This document shows positions 31,784 through 36,913 of a DNA stretch of 36,913 bases, one piece after another. The stretch covers positions 1-36,913 of the forward strand of contig USFX01000001.1 in NCBI GenBank assembly GCA_900553965.1, given 5' to 3'. The notes beneath the pieces are model-generated. The model was given only the letters and a program-made list of their open reading frames with translations. It made no database searches and was not told the origin of the DNA. How positions within the stretch are numbered: the stretch's first letter is position 1; the number at the start of each line of letters is the position of its first letter. The DNA comes from an uncultured Prevotella sp. Lineage in GTDB: Bacteria > Bacteroidota > Bacteroidia > Bacteroidales > Bacteroidaceae. The position numbers were made by a program, and so were the translations under genes.

Positions 31784-32195
31784 TATGTTCTGTTCGCTTG
31801 ATTGGTGATGTTCGCTTTATTTGTGATTTCTGTCAGCAATTATGGCGCTGGCCGGATGTGCTCAGGCTTATGATGAGTTTGCTGAGGTTCCGCGAGCCGT
31901 TTGCAAAATTACACATAAATCGCGACAATTCGATACAGGCAGAACCGTGAAGTTGTCTTTTGCCTGAATAAAGGCGGATGAAAAAGCGTGTTGTTCCGCT
32001 GGCTTTTATGAAAAATACCCATTCCCTTATAATTCTGAAACCGGCTCCTTGTGAGAAAAGTCCGACCTTTGCACCCGCATTTCGGAAGACTAACAGCCGG
32101 ACGTCATCGCGTATGGCGGCTCCGGGCGACGGCCGTTTGCACACACATAATATATAGTATATATCAATGAGACAATAAAAACATATTTAGGATTT
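31784..32195. other. Divergent intergenic region araC / efflux operon
   Basis: No gene seen. TAATTTTG on the minus strand at 31911-31904 is a good -7 box for the AraC gene, with a leader of about 115 bases. For the efflux operon the best candidate is GACCTTTG near 32067-32074, which departs from consensus at its first base. An AT-rich stretch (ATAATATATAGTATATAT) lies just upstream of the adaptor start. Confidence 0.5.
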
Positions 32196-33311
32196 ATGAA
32201 GAAACTCTTTTTAAGCATGCCATTCCTCTGTGCGCTGTTGCTTTCGGCTTGCCGTCAGCAGACGCCGGAGCAGGAAGACGTGACGTATTCGGTCATGACC
32301 ATCGGCCGGAGCGATGTGACGCTGGAAGAACCTTATTCCGCTTCCATACAGGGACGACAGGATATCGAGATATATCCGCAGGTGTCGGGAACGGTTCAGA
32401 AAGTCTGTGTCAAGGAGGGACAGGCCGTGAAGCGGGGCGAATTGCTGTTCGTCATCGATCAGGTTCCCTATCGTGCGGCCCTGCGTACGGCCGTGGCCAA
32501 TGTCCGTTCGGCAGAAGCGCAGGTTCAGACAGCCCGTCTGACATACGAGAGCAAGCAAATTCTTTTCCGGGAGAAGGTCATCTCCGACTACGACCTTTCC
32601 ACAGCCCGCAATGAGCTTTCCGTTGCCGAAGCGGCGCTGGAACAGGCCCGGGCGCAGGAGACCGGCGCGCGCAACGACCTTTCCTATACGGAGGTCCGTA
32701 GTCCGGCCGACGGCGTGATAGGTACAATCCCTTACCGCGTCGGCGCGCTGGTCAGCTCCGATTCGGCCCAGCCGTTGACTTCCGTGTCGGACAATTCGGA
32801 GGTGTATGTCTATTTCTCCATGTCCGGCCAGAAGTTGCAGTCGCTGGTGCGCCGCTACGGTTCGATAGGCAACATGATAGACTCAATGCCGGCCGTGAGA
32901 CTGCGCCTGGGCGACGGCAGTCTCTATGAGCAGGAAGGGCGCATCGAGAGCGTCAGCGGAGTGTTGGACAGACAGACGGGAAGCGGTTCGCTGCGCGCCG
33001 TGTTCCCCAATGCCGACCGGGTGTTGCTGAGCGGCACGACCGGCAACGTGATTATCCCTCAGACACTGCGCGGTGTCGTTTCCATCCCGCAGGACGCTGT
33101 GTATGAACTTCAGGACAAGCTGTTTGTCTATAAGGTCGTGAACGGAAAGGCCGTGTCGACCCCCATCGTGGTCAATCCCGTGAACGACGGCGTCCGCTAT
33201 GCCGTCACGTCCGGTCTGCGGCCCGGCGATGTCATTGTGACCACGGGTGTCGGACTGCTCAACAATGGCGATGCCGTGACCGTGTCGGAAACAAAGAAAG
33301 GAGGAAAGTGA
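32196..33311 (+). CDS. RND efflux periplasmic adaptor (membrane fusion protein)
   Basis: A 371-residue lipoprotein that links an inner-membrane RND pump to an outer-membrane channel. Lipobox LLSAC has Cys19. The lipoyl/barrel-sandwich halves are QGRQDIEIYPQVSGTVQKVCVKEGQAVKRGELLFVID (about 52-88) and YTEVRSPADGVIGTIPYRVGALV (about 165-187), separated by an alpha-helical hairpin (about 95-150). Beta-barrel and membrane-proximal domains follow to about 365. It ends one base before the next gene, typical of tight operon coupling. It appears intact although its partner pump gene is damaged. Confidence 0.94.
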   Translation: MKKLFLSMPFLCALLLSACRQQTPEQEDVTYSVMTIGRSDVTLEEPYSASIQGRQDIEIYPQVSGTVQKVCVKEGQAVKRGELLFVIDQVPYRAALRTAVANVRSAEAQVQTARLTYESKQILFREKVISDYDLSTARNELSVAEAALEQARAQETGARNDLSYTEVRSPADGVIGTIPYRVGALVSSDSAQPLTSVSDNSEVYVYFSMSGQKLQSLVRRYGSIGNMIDSMPAVRLRLGDGSLYEQEGRIESVSGVLDRQTGSGSLRAVFPNADRVLLSGTTGNVIIPQTLRGVVSIPQDAVYELQDKLFVYKVVNGKAVSTPIVVNPVNDGVRYAVTSGLRPGDVIVTTGVGLLNNGDAVTVSETKKGGK

Positions 33312-33312
33312 C

Positions 33313-36300
33313 ATGAACCTGCGATTCTTTATCGACCGTCCGGTCTTCTCCATTGTCATCTCCGTCGTCATAGTCCTGCTGGGCATCATCTCCCTGGCGG
33401 GCCTTCCGGTGGAGCAGTATCCCGACATAGCTCCGCCGACCGTTCAGGTGACGACATCATATCCCGGAGCCAACGCAGAAACCGTCCAGAAGGCCGTCAT
33501 CATTCCGTTGGAAGAGGCAATCAACGGCGTTGAGAACATGAGTTACATCCATTCGGAAGCGTCCAACACGGGCGACGTGACGGTGAATGTCTATTTCCGT
33601 CAGGGAACCGACGCCGACATGGCCGCGGTCAACGTCCAGAACCGCGTCTCGAAAGCCCAGGGACTGCTCCCGGCGGAAGTGACCAAAATCGGTGTACAGA
33701 CCCAAAAGCAGCAGAAGTCGCTGCTGAAGGTCGTCGCCCTTTATAGCCCGGACGACACCTACGACATGCAGTTCATCAACAACTACATGAAAATCAACGT
33801 TGAGCCCCGCGTGAAGCGTATCGCCGGAGTGGGAGAGTTCAACGTGCTGGCTTCGAACTACTCCATGCGTATATGGCTGAAGCCGGACGTGCTTGCACAG
33901 TACAGGCTCATACCGTCAGATGTGACCGACGCCCTCGAACGGCAGAACCTAGAATCGGCGACGGGCTCATTCGGCGAGAACCATGCCAACACATACGAAT
34001 ATACAATCAAATACCGCGGCCGTTTCTCCACACCGGAAGAGTTCGGGAACATCGTCATCCGTTCGCTCGGCAACGGCGAGATATTGTGTCTGAAGGACAT
34101 CGCCCGTGTGGAGTTGGGAGACGAGGCTTACACCTACCGTGCGATGACGGACGGTCACGCCGGATGTATAGCCGAGGCATATCAGAGTGCCGGCTCGAAT
34201 GCGACGGAAGTCGTCCGGAACATCGATGCGCTGATCGACGAAATCGGTGAGGAGCTGCCGGAAGGTCTTGAGTTCGCCAGCCTGCTGAGCGTCAACGACT
34301 TTCTTTTCGCGTCCATAGAGAATGTGCTGTGGACACTGATAGAGGCCATCCTGCTGGTCGTCTATGTCTTTCTTCAGGACATACGCTCCACCCTCATACC
34401 CACCATCTCCATCATCGTCTCGCTTGTCGGAACGTTCGCGTTCATGGCCGTGGCGGGCTTCTCCATCAACCTGCTGACGCTGTTCGCCCTTGTGCTTGCC
34501 ATCGGTACGGTGGTCGACAACGCCATTGTGGTTGTTGAGGCCGTACAAGCCAAGTTCGACGCCGGCTATTACTCGTCGTACATGGCCACGAACGAAGCCA
34601 TGTCGGGCATAACGGCGGCCATAATCACCTCAACGCTCGTCTTCATGGCCGTCTTCATTCCCGTCTCGATGATGGGCGGTACGTCCGGCGTGTTCTACAC
34701 CCAGTTCGGAATTACGATGGCCGTTGCCGTCGGACTGTCGGCCGTCAATGCCCTGACGCTGTCTCCGGCCCTTTGCGCGCTGCTGCTCCGGCCGTACATT
34801 GATGCCGAAGGCAAGCCGAAGACCGGTTTCGCGGCCCGCTTCCGCAAGGCTTTCAATGCCGCCTTCGATGTGATTGTGAAGAGATATGTCCGTGGCGTCA
34901 TCTACTTCTGCCGCCACAGGGCGGTCACATGGGGGCTGCTCGCCTCGGCAGTCGTGCTGCTCGTCGTGCTGATGCGCACGACAAAGACCGGACTCGTTCC
35001 CGACGAAGATACGGGAACGGTGATGGTCAGCATCAACACCAAGCCGGGGTCGTCGCTCCACCGCACGACCCGGATACTGGCGCAGCTGGAAAAGGAAATC
35101 CAGCAGATGCCGCAGGTGAGACACTACGCCACCGTATCGGGATATTCGCTGAGCGGTTCGGGAGCCAGTGCTGGACTTATAATCATCTCCCTGCGCGACT
35201 GGTCGGAACGGAAGGGCCGGGAGGATGATGTCCAGTCGGTCATCGGCCGCATAAACTCTCTCTCACGGGACATTCCGGACGCGCAGCTGTTCGCCGCCGC
35301 TCCTCCGATGATCAACGGCTATGGCATGGTGAACGGTTTCGAACTTCATGTCCAGGACCGTAACGGCCGTCCGGTCACGGGGCTTGACAAGACCGTCAAG
35401 GATTTTGTCGCGTCACTGAACGGGCGACAGGAGATAGAATCGGCCTACACTGCTTTCTCGGCTGACTATCCTCAATATACGCTGGACATTGACGCCGCAC
35501 AGTGTGAACGTTCCGGGCTTTCTCCGGCGGACGTGCTGGCTACGGTCTCCGGCTACTACGGCGGCCAGTATGTCTCCAACTTCAACCGCTTCTCCAAGCT
35601 CTACCGCGTCATGATACAGGCAGAGCCGGACAGCCGCGTGTCGCCGGAGTCGCTGAACCATATCTACGTCCGCACGGGCAACGGCGAAATGGCGCCTGTC
35701 AGCCAGTTCGCCCGTATGCAGATAGAGGAGGCGGAGGCGTCGCTGATGAACGCCCGTCTTTCTTATCTGCCGTCACTCTCGCTGTCTCCCGAGGCCGGCG
35801 TCAGCCGCTACGACGGGACAACGGCGAGGACATATAATATCGCGGCTTCGGCGAGTTGGGAACTGGACATCTTCGGACGGAACACCAACGTCAAGCGCGC
35901 CGCCGCTGCGGCTCTTCACGGCAGCCGTGACTATGCCCAGGCCGTTCAGACGCAGCTGATAGCGACCATCGCCAACAGCTATTATACGCTGCTTATGCTT
36001 GACGCCCAGAGGGAAATAGGGGAGCGTACCGTGAAGAACTGGGAGCAGACGATACGGACGATGGAGGCTCTGAAACAGGCCGGACAGACGAACGATGCCG
36101 CCGTGCTGCAGGCGCGCGCCAACAAAATGCAGCTCGAAGCGTCGCTTCTCTCCATCGGCAGGAGCATCACGGAAACGGAGAATGCCCTTTCGGCTCTGCT
36201 GGCCTTGCCGTCGCAGACCGTTGAGCGCGGCTCTCTGGCGTCGGCCGTATTTCCGGACCATCTTTCCGCCGGGCTTCCAGTGGCGTTGCTCGCCAACCGC

Positions 36301-36315
36301 CCCGACGTCCGTTAG
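33313..36315 (+). CDS. RND efflux permease fused in frame to an outer-membrane efflux factor, ending at an amber codon
   Basis: Residues 1 to about 802 are an HAE1/AcrB-type permease: MNLRFFIDRPVFS start, first helix about 10-28, helices 2-6 at about 335-490, and the proton-relay block AIGTVVDNAIVVVE with Asp402 (Asn403 where AcrB has a second Asp). From about residue 803 (nt 35719) the sequence switches without a frame change to IEEAEASLMNARLSYLPSLSL, the start of the helical core of a TolC/NodT-type outer-membrane factor. About 230 permease residues (helices 8-12, including the relay Lys) and the signal peptide and first part of the channel are missing. Reading stops at TAG 36313, where the family has RPDVRQAER. 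It probably makes no working pump. Confidence 0.85.
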   Translation: MNLRFFIDRPVFSIVISVVIVLLGIISLAGLPVEQYPDIAPPTVQVTTSYPGANAETVQKAVIIPLEEAINGVENMSYIHSEASNTGDVTVNVYFRQGTDADMAAVNVQNRVSKAQGLLPAEVTKIGVQTQKQQKSLLKVVALYSPDDTYDMQFINNYMKINVEPRVKRIAGVGEFNVLASNYSMRIWLKPDVLAQYRLIPSDVTDALERQNLESATGSFGENHANTYEYTIKYRGRFSTPEEFGNIVIRSLGNGEILCLKDIARVELGDEAYTYRAMTDGHAGCIAEAYQSAGSNATEVVRNIDALIDEIGEELPEGLEFASLLSVNDFLFASIENVLWTLIEAILLVVYVFLQDIRSTLIPTISIIVSLVGTFAFMAVAGFSINLLTLFALVLAIGTVVDNAIVVVEAVQAKFDAGYYSSYMATNEAMSGITAAIITSTLVFMAVFIPVSMMGGTSGVFYTQFGITMAVAVGLSAVNALTLSPALCALLLRPYIDAEGKPKTGFAARFRKAFNAAFDVIVKRYVRGVIYFCRHRAVTWGLLASAVVLLVVLMRTTKTGLVPDEDTGTVMVSINTKPGSSLHRTTRILAQLEKEIQQMPQVRHYATVSGYSLSGSGASAGLIIISLRDWSERKGREDDVQSVIGRINSLSRDIPDAQLFAAAPPMINGYGMVNGFELHVQDRNGRPVTGLDKTVKDFVASLNGRQEIESAYTAFSADYPQYTLDIDAAQCERSGLSPADVLATVSGYYGGQYVSNFNRFSKLYRVMIQAEPDSRVSPESLNHIYVRTGNGEMAPVSQFARMQIEEAEASLMNARLSYLPSLSLSPEAGVSRYDGTTARTYNIAASASWELDIFGRNTNVKRAAAAALHGSRDYAQAVQTQLIATIANSYYTLLMLDAQREIGERTVKNWEQTIRTMEALKQAGQTNDAAVLQARANKMQLEASLLSIGRSITETENALSALLALPSQTVERGSLASAVFPDHLSAGLPVALLANRPDVR

Positions 36316-36840
36316 GCTGAGCGCTCTCTGGCACAGGCTTTCTACAGGACCAACGCCGCCCGCTCCGCTTTCTATCCGGCTCTGACGTTGTCCGGTTCGG
36401 CCGGATGGACGAACAACGGCGGCGGTGTGGTCGTCAATCCCGGGAAGTGGCTGCTGAACGCCGTCGGTTCGCTGACGCAGCCGATATTCAATAAGGGAGC
36501 GAACGTCGCCAACTTGAAAATAGCAAAGGCACAACAGGAGGAGGCCCTGCTGAAATTCCGCCAGTCACTGCTGGACGCTGGAAAGGAGGTGAACGACGCG
36601 CTGACACAGTGGCAGACGGCGCATCAGAGCATTGACCTCGGTGCACGACGGATAGAGACGCTTCGGGCGGCCGTCAGCAAGACGGAGATGCTCATGCGCC
36701 ATTCCTCGGCCAACTATCTGGAAGTGCTCACGGCGCAGCAGTCGCTGCTGGATTGTGAGCAGACTCAGGCGCAGAACCGGTTTGACGAGATTCAGGGGGT
36801 GATAAATCTCTATCGTGCCCTCGGCGGCGGCCAGTTCTGA
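36316..36840 (+). pseudogene. Remaining 3' part of the outer-membrane efflux factor
   Basis: Same frame as the preceding fusion, resuming right after the amber codon: AERSLAQAFYRTNAARSAFYPALTLSGSAG, then LLNAVGSLTQPIFNKG and NYLEVLTAQQSLLDCEQ, ending in LYRALGGGQF with a TGA. These are the standard second-repeat blocks of NodT-type channels, and the 3' end is complete. A CAG-to-TAG change would account for the interruption. A separate protein starting at an internal TTG near 36388 is unlikely to be useful without signal peptide or first repeat. Confidence 0.82.
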
Positions 36841-36913
36841 CATTGCGGAGAAACTGAAGGTCCATCCGGATATCATAGGTAAGATGGTGGTCTTTTCTTT
36901 ATTGTAGAGTCAG
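36841..36913 (+). other. Window end
   Basis: Seventy-three bases after the efflux remnant; no feature is recognisable. Confidence 0.5.

Noticed and set aside
36313..36315. Reassigned amber codon (TAG read as Gln)
   Set aside because: Other intact genes here end at TAG, such as the zinc-ribbon gene and flavodoxin, so TAG works as a stop in this genome.

Overview
The window looks like chromosomal DNA of a Bacteroidales bacterium, most likely a Prevotella-like genus. Three things point that way. Many genes are preceded by the Bacteroidetes -7 box (TAnnTTTG), several with a TTTG box about 18-22 bases upstream, and strong Shine-Dalgarno sites are rare. The families are typical of the phylum: a clostripain-type lipoprotein, a GH25 lysozyme, a giant TPR/histidine-kinase hybrid, a type IX-sorting-like domain and an RHS core tip with the Bacteroidetes spelling. 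Most of the window is GC-rich; about 27.3-29.9 kb is clearly AT-rich. I saw no rRNA, tRNA, CRISPR array, transposase or phage gene. The genus is an inference.

Layout. 0-3.4 kb: a C11 peptidase lipoprotein diverging from a GH25 lysozyme/zinc-ribbon membrane protein pair. 3.6-6.0 kb (minus): an NhaC-type antiporter and a nucleotidyltransferase-like protein. 6.2-11.5 kb: a hexuronate catabolic locus, with lacI-uxaA on the minus strand diverging from kdgK-eda on the plus strand; together they convert altronate via 2-keto-3-deoxygluconate and KDPG to pyruvate and glyceraldehyde-3-phosphate. 11.5-16.4 kb: a tandem sensor-kinase hybrid (frameshifted near its end), its response regulator and a membrane protein resembling half of an AbgT transporter. 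16.5 kb: flavodoxin. 17.4-19.9 kb: an ammonium module (outer-membrane barrel, P-II, Amt) behind a promoter carrying an inverted repeat. 20.0-21.2 kb: a repeat-rich gene-free stretch. 21.3-23.8 kb: mazG, a lipoprotein and rnz. 23.8-27.2 kb: a small type-IX-CTD-like protein, an L,D-transpeptidase, an ECF sigma factor, a probable anti-sigma factor and a small periplasmic protein, probably one envelope-stress operon. 27.3-29.9 kb: the AT-rich cassette. 29.9-30.6 kb: nth. 30.97-36.84 kb: an AraC regulator diverging from a broken RND efflux operon.

The most unusual parts are four. (1) The AT-rich cassette encodes a secreted transglutaminase-like protein, a protein in which a signal peptide is joined directly to the last tip of an RHS core and an HExxH zincin domain, and an overlapping lipoprotein that could be its immunity partner. 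(2) An efflux permease is fused in frame, at about residue 803, to the middle of an outer-membrane efflux factor, and the fusion is then interrupted by an amber codon. (3) A sensor protein carries its intact ATPase domain in the N-terminal half and its histidine box in the C-terminal half, with a frameshift before the second ATPase. (4) Several non-coding repeat families occur, including four 19-bp palindromes at exact 22-bp spacing and a two-module element present twice in opposite orientation.
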